From: Aurelia coerulea
Lineage: Eukaryota > Cnidaria > Scyphozoa > Semaeostomeae > Ulmaridae
DNA: 64,000 bases
Direction: 5' to 3'
Assembly (NCBI GenBank): GCA_039566865.1
Contig: CM076947.1
Span: forward strand, 20,585,501-20,649,500
Positions 1-13,800 of this stretch are shown here, in pieces (within the stretch, counting starts at the first letter, position 1; every line of letters starts with the position of its first letter). The notes beneath the pieces were generated by a model. It saw only the letters and a list, made by a program, of their open reading frames with translations, was not told the DNA's origin and ran no database searches. The position numbers and the translations under genes are program-made.

Positions 1-3000
1 CTCATCAGGTTAATGAGGTTCAAATGATAGTAAACTTGTTGAGAAAATGTGAAGTAAAGACACAGTCTATGGTTGAAATCTTTTGAATTGAAGGTCAATG
101 AGTAGAATATGTAACTTGGCTTAATGCAGTCCTTCAAAATTAGGTATCTGTTTTGAAACATTTGAAACCTCATCAGGTTAATGAGGTTCAAATGATAGTA
201 AACGTTTTGAGAAAATATGAAGTCAAAACACAGTCTATGGTTGAAATCTTTTGAATTGATGGTCAATGAGTCGAATATGAAGCTTGGCTTAATGCAGTTC
301 TTCAAAAATAGGTTTATATTTTTGAAACATTTGAAACCTCATCAGGTTAATGAGGTTCAAATGATAGTAAACTCTTTGGGAAAATATGAAGTAACCAAAG
401 TCTATGGTTGAAATCTTTTGAAAAGATGTTTAATGAGTCGAATATGAAACTTGGCTTAATACAGTTCTTCAAATTAGGTTTTTATTTTGAAACATTGGAA
501 ACCTCATCAGGTTAATGAGGTTCAAATGATAGTAAACTTTTTGAGAAAATATGAAGTCAAAACACAGTCTATGGTTAAAATCTTTTGAATTGATGGTCAA
601 TGAGTCGAATATGAAGCTTGGCTTAATGCAGTTCTTCAAAAATAGGTTTATATTTTTAAACATTTGAAACTTCATCAGGTTAATGAGGTTCAAATGATAG
701 TAGACTCTTTGGGAAAATATGAAGTAACCAAAGTCTATGGTTGAAATCTTTTGAAAAGATGTTTAATGAGACGAATATGATACTTGGCTTAATGCAGTTC
801 TTAAAAATTAGGTATCTGTTTCGAAACATTTGAAACATCATCAGGTTAATAAGGTTCAAATGCTAGTAAACTTTTTGAGAAAATGTGAAGTAAACAGACA
901 GTCTGTGGTTGAAATCTTTTGAATTGATGGTCAATGAGTCGAATATGAAACTAAGCTTAATGCTGTTCTTCAAAATTAGATAAATGCTTTGAAACATTTA
1001 AAACCTCATCAAGTTAATGAGGTTCAAATGATAGTAAACTTTTTGGGAGAATATGAAGTAAAAACACAGTCTATTGTTGTAATCTTTTGAATTGATGGTC
1101 AATAAGTCGAATATGAAACTTTCCTTAATGCAGCTCTTCAAAATTAGGTATATATTTTGAAACATTTGAAACCTCATCAGGTTAATGAGGTTGAAATGAT
1201 AGTAAACTTTTTGAGAAAATGTGAAATAAACAGACAGTCCATGGTTGAAATATTTTGAATTGATCGTCAATGAGTCGAATATGAAACTTGGCTTAATGCA
1301 GTTCTTCAAAATTAGTTATCTGTTTTGAAACATTGGAAACCTCATCAGGTTAATGAGGCTCAAATGATAGTAAACTTTTTGGGAGAATATGAAGTAAAAA
1401 CACAGTCTATGGTTGAAATCTTTTGAAAAGATGTTTAATGAGTCGAATATGTAACTTGGCTTAATGCAGTTCTTCAAAATTAGGTATCTGTTTTGAAACA
1501 TTGGAAACCTCATCATGTTAATGAGGCTCAAATGATAGTAAACTTTTTGAGAAAATATGAAGTAAAACGACAGTCTATGGTTGAAATCTTTTGAATTGAT
1601 GGTCAATGAGTCGAATATGAAACTTGGCTTAATGCAGTTCTTCAAAATTAGGTAAATGTTTTGAAACATTTGAAACCTCATCAGGTTAATGAGGTTCAAA
1701 TGATAGTAAACTTTTTGAGAAAATATGAAGTCAAATCACAGCCTATGGTTGAAATCTTTTGAATTGATGGTCAATGAGTCAAATGTGAAGCTTGGCTTAA
1801 TGCAGTTCTTCAAAAATAGGTTTATATTTTGAAACATTTGAAACCTCATCAGGTTAATGAGGTTCAAATGATAGTAAACTCTTTGGGAAAATATGAAGTA
1901 AAACCACAGTCTATGGTTGAAATCTTTTGAAAAGATGTTTAATGAGTCGAATATGAAGCTTGGCTTAATTCAGTTCTTCAAAAATAGGTTTATATTTTGA
2001 AACATTTGAAACCTCGTCAGTTTAATGAGGTTCAAATGATAGTAAACTTTTTGAGAAAATGTGAAGTAAACAGACAGTCTATGGTTGAAATCGTTTGAAT
2101 TGATCGTCAATGAGTCGAATATGAAACTTGGCTTAATGCTGTTCTTCAAAATTAGATATATACTTTGAAACATTTGAAACCTCATTAGGTTAATGAGGTT
2201 CAAATGATAGTTAACATTTTGGAAAATTATGAAGCAAAACCACAGTCTATGGTTGAAATCTTTTGAAAAGATGTTTAATGAGTCGAATATGAAAGTTGGC
2301 TTAATGCAGTTCTTCACAATTAGATATCTGTTTTGAAACATTGGAAACCTCATCAGGTTAATGACGTTCAAATGATAGTAAACTTTTTGGGAAAATATGA
2401 AGTAAAACCGCAGTCTATGGTTGAAATCTTTTGAAAAGATATTTAATTAGTCGAATATGAAACTTGGCATAATGCAGTTCTTCAAAGATAGGTTTATATT
2501 TTGAAACATTTCAAACCTCATCAGGTTAATGAGGTTCAAATGATAGTAAACTTTTTGAGAATATATGAAGTCGAAATCTATGGTTGAAATCTTTTGAAAA
2601 GATTTTTAATGAGTCGAATATGAAACTTAGCTTAATGCAGTTCTTCAAAATTAGGTATCTGTTTCGAAAGATTTGAAACATCATCAGGTTAATGAGGTTC
2701 AAATGCTAGTAAACTTTTTGAGAAAATGTGAAATAAACAGACAGTCTATGGTTGACATCTTTTGAATTGATGGTCAATGAGTCGAATATGAAACTAAGCT
2801 TAATGCTGTTCTTCAAAATTAGATAAATGTTTTGAAACATTTGAAACCTCATCAGGTTAATGAGGTTCAAATGATAGTAAACTTGTTGAGAAAATGTGAA
2901 GTAAAGACACAGTCTATGGTTGAAATCTTTTGAATTGAAGGTCAATGAGTAGAATATGTAACTTGGCTTAATGCAGTCCTTCAAAATTAGGTATCTGTTT

Positions 3001-6000
3001 TGAAACATTTGAAACCTCATCAGGTTAATGAGGTTCAAATGATAGTAAACTTTTTGAGAAAATATGAAGTCAAACACAGTCTATGGTTGAAATCTTTTGA
3101 ATTGATGGTCAATGAGTCGAATATGAAACTTGGCTTAATGCAGTTCTTCAAAAATAGGTTTATATTTTTGAAACATTTGAAACCTCATCAGGTTAATGAG
3201 GTTCAAATGATAGTAAACTCTTTGGGAAAATATGAAGTAACCAAAGTCTATGGTTGAAATCTTTTGAAAAGATGTTTAATGAGTCGAATATGAAACTTGG
3301 CTTAATACAGTTCTTCAAATTAGGTTTTTATTTTGAAACATTTGAAACCTCATCAGGTTAATGAGGTTCAAATGATAGTAAACTTTTATAGAAAATATGA
3401 AGTCAAAACACAGTCTATGGTTGAAATCTTTTGAATTGATGGTCAATGAGTCGAATATGAAGCTTGGCTTAATGCAGTTCTTCAAAAATAGGTTTATATT
3501 TTGAAACATTGGAAACCTCATCAGGTTAATGAGGCTCAAATGATAGTAAACTTTTTGAGAAAATGTGAAGTAAACAGACAGTCTATGGTTGAAATCTTTT
3601 GAATTGATGGTCAACGAGGAGTCGAATATGAAACTTGGCTTAATGCAGTTCTTCAAAATTAGGAAAATTTTTTGAAACATTTGAAACCTCATCAGGTTAA
3701 TGAGGTTCAAATGATAGTAAACTCTTTTGGAAAATATGAAGTAAAACCACAGTCTATGGTTGAAATCTTTTTAAAAGATGTTTAATGAGTCGAATATGAA
3801 GCTTGGCTTAATTCAGTTCTTCAAAAATAGGTTTATATTTTGTAACATTTGAAACCTCGTCAGTTTAATGAGGTTAAAATGATAGTAAACTTTTTGAGAA
3901 AATGTGAAGTAAACAGACAGTCTATGGTTGAAATCTTTTGAATTGATCGTCAATGAGTCGAATATGAAACTTAGCTTAATGCAGTTCTTCAAAATTAGGT
4001 ATCTGTTTCGAAAGATTTGAAACTTCATCAGGTTAATGAGGTTCAAATGATAGTAGACTCTTTGGGAAAATATGAAGTAACCAAAGTCTATGGTTGAAAT
4101 CTTTTGAAAAGATGTTTAATGAGACGAATATGATACTTGGCTTAATGCAGTTCTTAAAAATTAGGTATCTGTTTCGAAACATTTGAAACATCATCAGGTT
4201 AATAAGGTTCAAATGCTAGTAAACTTTTTGAGAAAATGTGAAGTAAACAGACAGTCTGTGGTTGAAATCTTTTGAATTGATGGTCAATGAGTCGAATATG
4301 AAACTAAGCTTAATGCTGTTCTTCAAAATTAGATAAATGCTTTGAAACATTTAAAACCTCATCAAGTTAATGAGGTTCAAATGATAGTAAACTTTTTGGG
4401 AGAATATGAAGTCAAAACACAGTCTATGGTTGAAATCTTTTGAATTGATGGTCAATAAGTCGAATATGAAACTTTCCTTAATGCAGCTCTTCAAAATTAG
4501 GTATATTTTTTGAAACATTTGAAACCTCATCAGGTTAATGAGGTTCAAATGATAGTAAACTTTTTGAGAAAATGTGAAATAAACAGACAGTCCATGGTTG
4601 AAATATTTTGAATTGATCGTCAATGAGTCGAATATGAAACTTGGCTTAATGCAGTTCTTCAAAATTAGCTATCTGTTTTGAAACATTGGAAACCTCATCA
4701 GGTTAATGAGACTCAAATGATAGTAAACTTTTTGGGAGAATATGAAGTCAAAACACAGTCTATGGTTGAAATCTTTTGAAAAGATGTTTAATGAGTCGAA
4801 TATGTAACTTGGCTTAATGCAGTTCTTCAAAATTAGGTATCTGTTTTGAAACATTGGAAACCTCATCAGGTTAATGAGGCTCAAATGATAGTAAACTTTT
4901 TGAGAAAATGTGAAGTAAACAGACAGTCTATGGTTGAAATCTTTTGAATTGATGGTCAACGAGGAGTCGAATATGAAACTTGGCTTAATGCAGTTCTTCA
5001 AAATTAGGAAAATTTTTTGAAACATTTGAAACCTCATCAGGTTAATGAGGTTCAAATGATAGTAAACTCTTTTGGAAAATATGAAGTAAAACCACAGTCT
5101 ATGGTTGAAATCTTTTTAAAAGATGTTTAATGAGTCGAATATGAAGCTTGGCTTAATTCAGTTCTTCAAAAATAGGTTTATATTTTGAAACATTTGAAAC
5201 CTCGTCAGTTTAATGAGGTTAAAATGATAGTAAACTTTTTGAGAAAATGTGAAGTAAACAGACAGTCTATGGTTGAAATCTTTTGAATTGATCGTCAATG
5301 AGTCGAATATGAAACTTGGCTTAATGCTGTTCTTCAAAATTAGATATATACTTTGAAACATTTGAAACCTCATTAGGTTAATGAGGTTCAAATGAAAGTT
5401 AACTTTTTGGAAAATTATGAAGTAAAACCACAGTCTCTGGTTGAAATCTTTTGAAAAGATGTTTAATGAGTCGAATATGAAACTTGGCTTAATGCAGTTC
5501 TTCAAAATTAGGTATCTGTTTTGAAACATTGGAAACCTCATCAGGTTAATGAGGTTCAAATGATAGTAAACTTTTTGGGAAAATATGAAGTAAAACCGCA
5601 GTCTATGGTTGAATTCTTTTGAAAAGATACTTAATTAGTCGAATATGAAACTTGGCTTAATGCAGTTCTTCAAAAATAGGTTTATATTTTGAAACATTTG
5701 AAACCTCATCAGGTTAATGAGGTTCAAATGATAGTTAACTTTTTGAGAAAATATGAAGTCAAAACACAGTCTATGGTTGAAATCTTTTCAAAAGATGTTT
5801 AATGAGTCGAATATGAAACTTAGCTTAATGCAGTTCTTCAAAATTAGGTATCTGTTTCGAAAGATTTGAAACATCATCAGGCTAATGAGGTTCAAATGCT
5901 AGTAAACTTTTTGAGAAAATGTGAAATAAACAGACAGTCTATGGTTGACATCTTTTGAATTGATGGTCAATGAGTCGAATATGAAACTAAGCTTAATGCT

Positions 6001-6960
6001 GTTCTTCAAAATTAGATAAATGTTTTGAAACATTTGAAACCTCATCAGGTTAATGAGGTTCAAATGATAGTAAACTTGTTGAGAAAATGTGAAGTAAAGA
6101 CACAGTCTATGGTTGAAATCTTTTGAATTGAAGGTCAATGAGTAGAATATGTAACTTGGCTTAATGCAGTTCTTCAAAATTAGGTATCTGTTTTGAAACA
6201 TTTGAAACCTCATCAGGTTAATGAGGTTCAAATGATAGTAAACTTTTTGGGAAATTATGAATTAAAGCCACAGCCTATGGTTGAAATCTTTTGAATTGAT
6301 GGTCAATGAATCGAATGTGAAGCTTGGCTTAATGCAGTTCTTCAAAATTAGGTAAATGTTTTGAAACATTTGAAACCTCATCAGGTTAATGAGGTTCAAA
6401 TGATAGTAAACATTTTGAGAAAATATGAAGTCAAATCACAGCCTATGGTTGAAATCTTTTGAATTGATGGTCAATGAATCGAATGTGAAGCTTGGCTTAA
6501 TGCAGTTCTTCAAAAATAGGTTTACATTTTTAAACATTTGAAACCTCATCATGTTAATGAGGTTCAAATGATAGTAAACTCTTTGGGAAAATATGAAGTA
6601 AAACCACAGTCTATGGTTGAAATCTTTTGAAAAGATGTTTAATGAGTCGAATATGAAGCTTGGCTTAATTCAGTTCTTCAAAAATAGGTTTATATTTTGA
6701 AACATTTGAAACCTCATCAGGTTAATGAGGTTCAAATGATAGTAAACTTTTTGAGAAAATGTGAAGTAAACAGACAGTCTATGGTTGAAATCTTTTGAAT
6801 TGATGGTCAATGAGTCGAATATGAAACTAAGCTTAATGCTGTTCTTCAAAAGTAGATAAATGCTTTGAAACATTTGAAACCTCATCAAGTTAATGGGGTT
6901 CAAATGATAGTAAACTTTTTGGGAGAATATGAAGTCAAAACATAGTCTATGGTGGAAATC
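1..6960. repeat. 168-bp satellite, left edge block (diverged variant)
   Basis: About 41 tandem monomers near 168 bp, starting mid-monomer at base 1, so the array continues outside the window. This edge type is recognised by ATGATAGT, GATGGTCAA, ACTTGGCTTAATGCAGTTCTTC and an alternative GAAAAGATGTTTAATGAG segment, where the core has ATGATTGT, GATAATCAA and ACTTTGCTT. Single-base changes and 1-4 base indels are frequent. The block is a mosaic of duplications: base 1 matches base 2,848 (shift 2,847), the segment from 668 matches 4,021 (shift 3,353), and the 3-base insertion that turns TCAATGAG into TCAACGAGGAG occurs at 3,612 and 4,957 (shift 1,345). The switch to core type is at about 6,960. 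I call it non-coding. Confidence 0.95.
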
Positions 6961-9900
6961 TTTTGAATTGATAATCAATGAGTCGAATATGAAACTTTGC
7001 TTAATGCAACTCTTCAAAATTAGGTATATGTTTTGAAACATTTGAAACCTCATCAGGTTAATGAGGTTCAAATGATTGTAAAATTTTTGAGAAAATGTGA
7101 AGTAAAGAGACAGTCTATGGTTGAAATCTTTTGAATTGATAATCAATGAGTCGAATATGAAACTTTGCTTGATGTAATTCTTGAAAATTAGGTATATGTT
7201 TTGAAACATTTGAAACCTCATCAGGTTAATGAGGTTCAAATGATTGTAAACTTTTTGAAAAAATATGAAGTCAAAACACAGTCTATGGTTGAAATCTTTT
7301 AAATTGATAATCAATGAGTCGAATATGAAACTTTGCTTAATGCAACTCTTCAAAATTAGGTATATGTTTTGAAACATTTGAAACCTCATCATGTTAATGA
7401 GGTTCAAATGATTGTAAACTTTTTGAGAAAATGTGAAGTAAAGAGACAGTCTATGGTTGAAATCTTTCGAATTGATAATCAATTATTCGAATATTAAACT
7501 TGGCTTGATGTAATTCTTGAAAATTAGGTATATGTTTTGAAACATTTGAAACCTCATCAGGTTAATGAGGTTCAAATGATTGTAAACCTTTTTGAAAAAA
7601 TATGAAGTCAAAACACAGTCTATGGTTGAAATCTTTTGAATTGATAATCAATGAGTCGAATATGAAACTGTGCTTAATGCAACTCTTCAAAATTAGGTAT
7701 ATGTTTTGAAACATTTGGAACCTCATCGGGTTAATGAGGTTCAAATGATTGTAAAATTTTTGAGAAAATGTGAAGTAAAGAGACAGTCTATGGTTGAAAT
7801 CTTTTGAATTGATAATCAATGAGTCGAATATGAAACTTTGCTTGATGTAATTCTTGAAAATTAGGTATATGTTTTGAAACATTTGAAACCTCATCAGGTT
7901 AATGAGGTTCAAATGATTGTAAAATTTTTGAGAAAATGTGAAGTAAAGAGACCGTCTATGGTTGAAATCTTTTGAATTGATAATCAATGAGTCGATTATG
8001 AAACTTTGCTTGATGTAATTCTTGAAAATTAGGTAGATGTTTTGAAACATTTGAAACCTCATCAGGTTAATGAGGTTCAAATGATTGTAAAATTTTTGAG
8101 AAAATGTGAAGTAAAGAGACAGTCTATGGTTGAAATCTTTTGAATCGATAATCAATGAGTCGAATATGAAACTTTGCTTGATGTAATTCTTGAAAATTAG
8201 GTATATGTTTTGAAACATTTGAAACCTCATCAGGTTAATGAGGTTCAAATGATTGTAAACTTTTTGAAAAAATATGAAGTCAAAACACAGTCTATGGTTG
8301 AAATCTTTTAAATTGATAATCAATGAGTCGAATATGAAACTTTGCTTAATGCAACTCTTCAAAATTAGGTATATGTTTTGAAACATTTGAAACCTCATCA
8401 TGTTAATGAGGTTCAAATGATTGTAAACTTTTTGAGAAAATGTGAAGTAAAGAGACAGTCTATGGTTGAAATCTTTCGAATTGATAATCAATGATTCGAA
8501 TATTAAACTTGGCTTGATGTAATTCTTGAAAATTAGGTATATGTTTTGAAACATTTGAAACCTCATCAGGTTAATGAGGTTCAAATGATTGTAAACTTTT
8601 TGAAAAAATATGAAGTCAAAACACAGTCTATGGTTGAAATCTTTTAAATTGATAATCAATGAGTCGAATATGAAACTTTGCTTAATGCAACTCTTCAAAA
8701 TTAGGTATATGTTTTGAAACATTTGAAACCTCATCAGGTTAATGAGGTTCAAATGATTGTAAAATGTTTGAGAAAATGTGAAGTAAAGAGACAGTCTATG
8801 GTTGAAATCTTTTGAATTGATAATCAATGAGTCGAATATGAAACTTTGCTTGATGTAATTCTTGAAAATTAGGTATATGTTTTCAAACATTTGAAACCTC
8901 ATCAGGTTAATAAGGTTCAAATGATTGTAAAATTTTTGAGAAAATGAGAAGTAAAGAGACAGTCTATGGTTGAAATCTTTTGAATTGATAATCAATTATT
9001 CGAATATGAAACTTTGCTTGATGTAATTCTTGAAAATTAGGTATATGTTTTGAAACATTTGAAACCTCATCAGGTTAATGAGGTTCAAATGATTGTAAAC
9101 TTTTTGAAAAAATATGAAGTCAAAACACAGTCTATGGTTGAAATCTTTTGAATTGATAATCAATGAGTCGAATATGAAACTTTGCTTAATGCAACTCTTC
9201 AAAATTAGGTATATGTTTTGAAACATTTGGAACCTCATCAGGTTAATGAGGTTCAAATGATTGTAAAATTTTTGAGAAAATGTGAAGTAAAGAGACAGTC
9301 TATTGTTGAAATCTTTTGAATTGATAATCAATGAGTCGAATATGAAACTTTGCTTGATGTAATTCTTGAAAATTAGGTATATGTTTTGAAACATTTGAAA
9401 CCTCATCAGGTTAATGAGGTTCAAATGATTGTAAATTTTTGAGAAAATGTGAAGTAAAGAGACAGTCTATGGTTGAAATCTTTTGAATTGATAATCAATT
9501 ATTCGAATATGAAACTTTGCTTGATGTAATTCTTGAAAATTAGGTATATGTTTTGAAACATTTGAAACCTCATCAGGTTAATGAGGTTCAAATGATTGTA
9601 AACTTTTTGAAAAAATGTGAAGTAAAGAGACAGTCTATGGTTGAAATCTTTTGAATTGATAATCAATTATTCGAATATGAAACTTTGCTTGATGTAATTC
9701 TTGAAGATAAGGTATATGTTTTGAAACATTTGAAACCTCATCAGGTTAATGAGGTTCAAATGATTGTAAACTTTTTGAAAAAGTATGAAGTCAAAACACA
9801 GTCTATGGTTGAAATCTTTTGAATTGATAATCAATTATTCGAATATGAAACTTTGCTTGATGTAATTCTTGAAAATAAGGTATATGCTTTGAAACATTTG

Positions 9901-10860
9901 AAACCTCATCAGGTTAATGAGGTTCAAATGATTGTAAACTTTTTGAAAAAATATGAAGTCAAAACACAGTCTATGGTTGAAATCTTTTAAATTGATAATC
10001 AATTAGTCGAGTATGAAACTTTGCTTAATGCAACTCTTCAAAATTAGGTATATGTTTTGAAACATTTGAAACCTCATCAGGTTAATGAGGTTCAAATGAT
10101 TGTAAAATTTTTGAGAAAATGTGAAGTAAAGAGACAGTCTATGGTTGAAATCTTTTGAATTGATAATCAATGAGTCGAATATGAAACTTTGCTTGATGTA
10201 ATTCATGAAAATTAGGTATATGTTTTGAAACATTTGAAACCTCATCAGGTTAATGAGGTTCAAATGATTGTAAACTTTTTGAAAAAATATGAAGTCAAAA
10301 CACAGTCTATGGTTGAAATCTTTTGAATTGATAATCAATGAGTCGAATATGAAACTTTGCTTAATGCAACTCTTCAAAATTAGGTATATGTTTTGAAACA
10401 TTTGAAACCTCATCAGGTTAATGAGGTTCAAATGATTGTAAAATGTTTGAGAAAATGTGAATTAAAGAGACAGTCTATGGTTGAAATCTTTTGAATTGAT
10501 AATCAATGAGTCGAATATGAAACTTTGCTTAATGCAACTCTTCAAAATTAGATATATGTTTTGAAACATTTGAAACCTCATCAGGTTAATGAGGTTCAAA
10601 TGATTGTAAAATGTTTGAGAAAATGTGAAGTAAAGAGACCGTCTATGGTTGAAATCTTTTGAATTGATAATCAATGAGTCGAATATGAAACTTTGCTTAA
10701 TGCAACTCTTCAAAATTATGTATATGTTTTGAAACATTTGAAACCTCATCAGGTTAATGAGGTTCAAATGATTGTAAAATTTTTGAGAAAATGTGAAGTA
10801 AAGAGACAGTCTATGGTTGAAATCTTTTGAATTGATGATCAATTATTCGAATATGAAACT

Positions 10861-13800
10861 TTGCTTGATGTAATTCTTGAAAATTGGGTATATGTTTTGA
10901 AACATTTGAAACCTCATCAGGTTAATGAGGTTCAAATGATTGTAAACTTTTTGAAAAAATTTGAAGTCAAACACAGTCTATGGTTGAAATCTTTTGAATT
11001 GATAATCAATGAATCGAATATGAAACTTTGCTTAATGCAACTCTTCAAAATTAGATATATGTTTTGAAACATTTGAAACCTCATCAGGTTAATGAGGTTC
11101 AAATGATTGTAAAATTTTTGAGAAAATGTGAAGTAAAGAGACCGTCTATGGTTGAAATCTTTTCAATTGATAATCAATGAGTCGAATATGAAACTTTGCT
11201 TGATGTAATTCTTGAAAATTAGGTATATGTTTTGAAACATTTGAAACCTCATCAGGTTAATGAGGTTCAAATGATTGTAAACTTTTTGAAAAAATATGAA
11301 GTCAAAACACAGTCTATGGTTGAAATCTTTTGAATTGATAATCAATGAGTCGAATATGAAATTTTGCTTAATGCAACTCTTCAAAATTAGGTATATGTTT
11401 TGAAACATTTGGAACCTCATCAGGTTAATGAGGTTCAAATGATTGTAAAATTTTTGAGAAAATGTGAAGTAAAGAGACAGTCTATTGTTGAAATCTTTTG
11501 AATTGATAATCAATGAGTCGAATATGAAACTTTGCTTGATGTAATTCTTGAAAATTAGGTATATGTTTTGAAACATTTGAAACCTCATCAGGTTAATGAG
11601 GTTCAAATGATTGTAAACTTTTTGAAAAAATATGAAGTCAAAACACAGTCTATGGTTGAAATCTTTTGAATTGATAATCAATGAGTCGAATATGAAACTT
11701 TGCTTAATGCAACTCTTCAAAATTAGATATTTGTTTTGAAACATTTGAAACCTCATCAGGTTAATGAGGTTCAAATGATTGTAAAATTTTTGAGAAAATG
11801 TGAAGTAAAGAGACCGTCTATGGTTGAAATCTTTTGAATTGATAATCAATGAGTCGAATATGAAACTTTGCTTGATGTAATTCTTGAAAATTAGGTATAT
11901 GTTTTGAAACATTTGAAACCTCATCAGGTTAATGAGGTTCAAATGATTGTAAACTTTTTGAAAAAATATGAAGTCAAAACACAGTCTATGGTTGAAATCT
12001 TTTGAATTGATAATCAATGAGTCGAATATGAAACTTTGCTTAATGCAACTCTTCAAAATTAGGTATATGTTTTGAAACATTTGGAACCTCATCAGGTTAA
12101 TGAGGTTCAAATGATTGTAAAATTTTTGAGAAAATGTGAAGTAAAGAGACAGTCTATGGTTGAAATCTTTTGAATTGATAATCAATGAGTCGAATATGAA
12201 GCTTTGCTTAATGCAATTCTTCAAAATTAGGTATATGTTTTGAAACATTTGGAACCTCATCAGGTTAATGAGGTTCAAATGATTGTAAAATTTTTGAGAA
12301 AATGTGAAGTAAAGAGACAGTCTATTGTTGAAATCTTTTGAATTGATAATCAATGAGTCGAATATGAAACTTTGCTTGATGTAATTCTTGAAAATTAGGT
12401 ATATGTTTTGAAACATTTGAAACCTCATCAGGTTAATGAGGTTCAAATGATTGTAAACTTTTTGAAAAAATATGAAGTCAAAACATAGTCTATGGTTGAA
12501 ATCTTTTGAATTGATAATCAATGAGTCGAATATGAAACTTTGCTTAATGCAACTCTTCAAAATTAGGTATATGTTTTGAAACATTTGAAACCTCATCAGG
12601 TTAATGAGGTTCAAATGATTGTAAAATTTTTGAGAAAATGTGAAGTAAAGAGACAGTCTATGGTTGAAATCTTTTGAATTGATAATCAATGAGTCGAATA
12701 TGAAACTTTGCTTGATGTAATTCTTGAAAATTAGGTATATGTTTTGAAACATTTGAAACCTCATCAGGTTAATGAGGTTCAAATGATTGTAAACTTTTTG
12801 AAAAAATATGAAGTCAAAACACAGTCTATGGTTGAAATCTTTTAAATTGATAATCAATGAGTCGAATATGAAACTTTGCTTAATGCAACTCTTCAAAATT
12901 AGGTATATGTTTTGAAACATTTGAAACCTCATCATGTTAATGAGGTTCAAATGATTGTAAACTTTTTGAGAAAATGTGAAGTAAAGAGACAGTCTATGGT
13001 TGAAATCTTTCGAATTGATAATCAATTATTCGAATATTAAACTTGGCTTGATGTAATTCTTGAAAATTAGGTATATGTTTTGAAACATTTGAAACCTCAT
13101 CAGGTTAATGAGGTTCAAATGATTGTAAACCTTTTTGAAAAAATATGAAGTCAGAACACAGTCTATGGTTGAAATCTTTTGAATTGATAATCAATGAGTC
13201 GAATATGAAACTTTGCTTAATGCAACTCTTCAAAATTAGGTATATGTTTTGAAACATTTGGAACCTCATCAGGTTAATGAGGTTCAAATGATTGTAAAAT
13301 TTTTGAGAAAATGTGAAGTAAAGAGACAGTCTATGGTTGAAATCTTTTGAATTGATAATCAATGAGTCGAATATGAAACTTTGCTTGATGTAATTCTTGA
13401 AAATTAGGTATATGTTTTGAAACATTTGAAACCTCATCAGGTTAATGAGCTTCAAATGATTGTAAAATTTTTGAGAAAATGTGAAGTAAAGAGACCGTCT
13501 ATGGTTGAAATCTTTTGAATTGATAATCAATGAGTCGATTATGAAACTTTGCTTGATGTAATTCTTGAAAATTAGGTATATGTTTTGAAACATTTGAAAC
13601 CTCATCAGGTTAATGAGGTTCAAATGATTGTAAAATTTTTGAGAAAATGTGAAGTAAAGAGACAGTCTATGGTTGAAATCTTTTGAATTGATAATCAATG
13701 AGTCGAATATGAAACTTTGCTTGATGTAATTCTTGAAAATTAGGTATATGTTTTGAAACATTTGAAACCTCATCAGGTTAATGAGGTTCAAATGATTGTA

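Noticed and set aside
7562..8995. Minus-strand 477-codon and similar frames as repeat-protein genes
   Set aside because: They follow from a stop-free monomer of 168 bp (56 codons). Differences between monomer types are not biased to third codon positions, all six I examined in the first variable segment change the amino acid, and there is no signal peptide, start context or flanking gene structure.
10861..11067. Recurrent 68-codon plus-strand frame (also at 14,725, 33,351, 35,524, 53,570 and 54,241)
   Set aside because: It arises wherever a 2-base deletion (AAGTCAAACACAG) joins two frames of the monomer. It is a copy-number echo of one indel, not a conserved gene.
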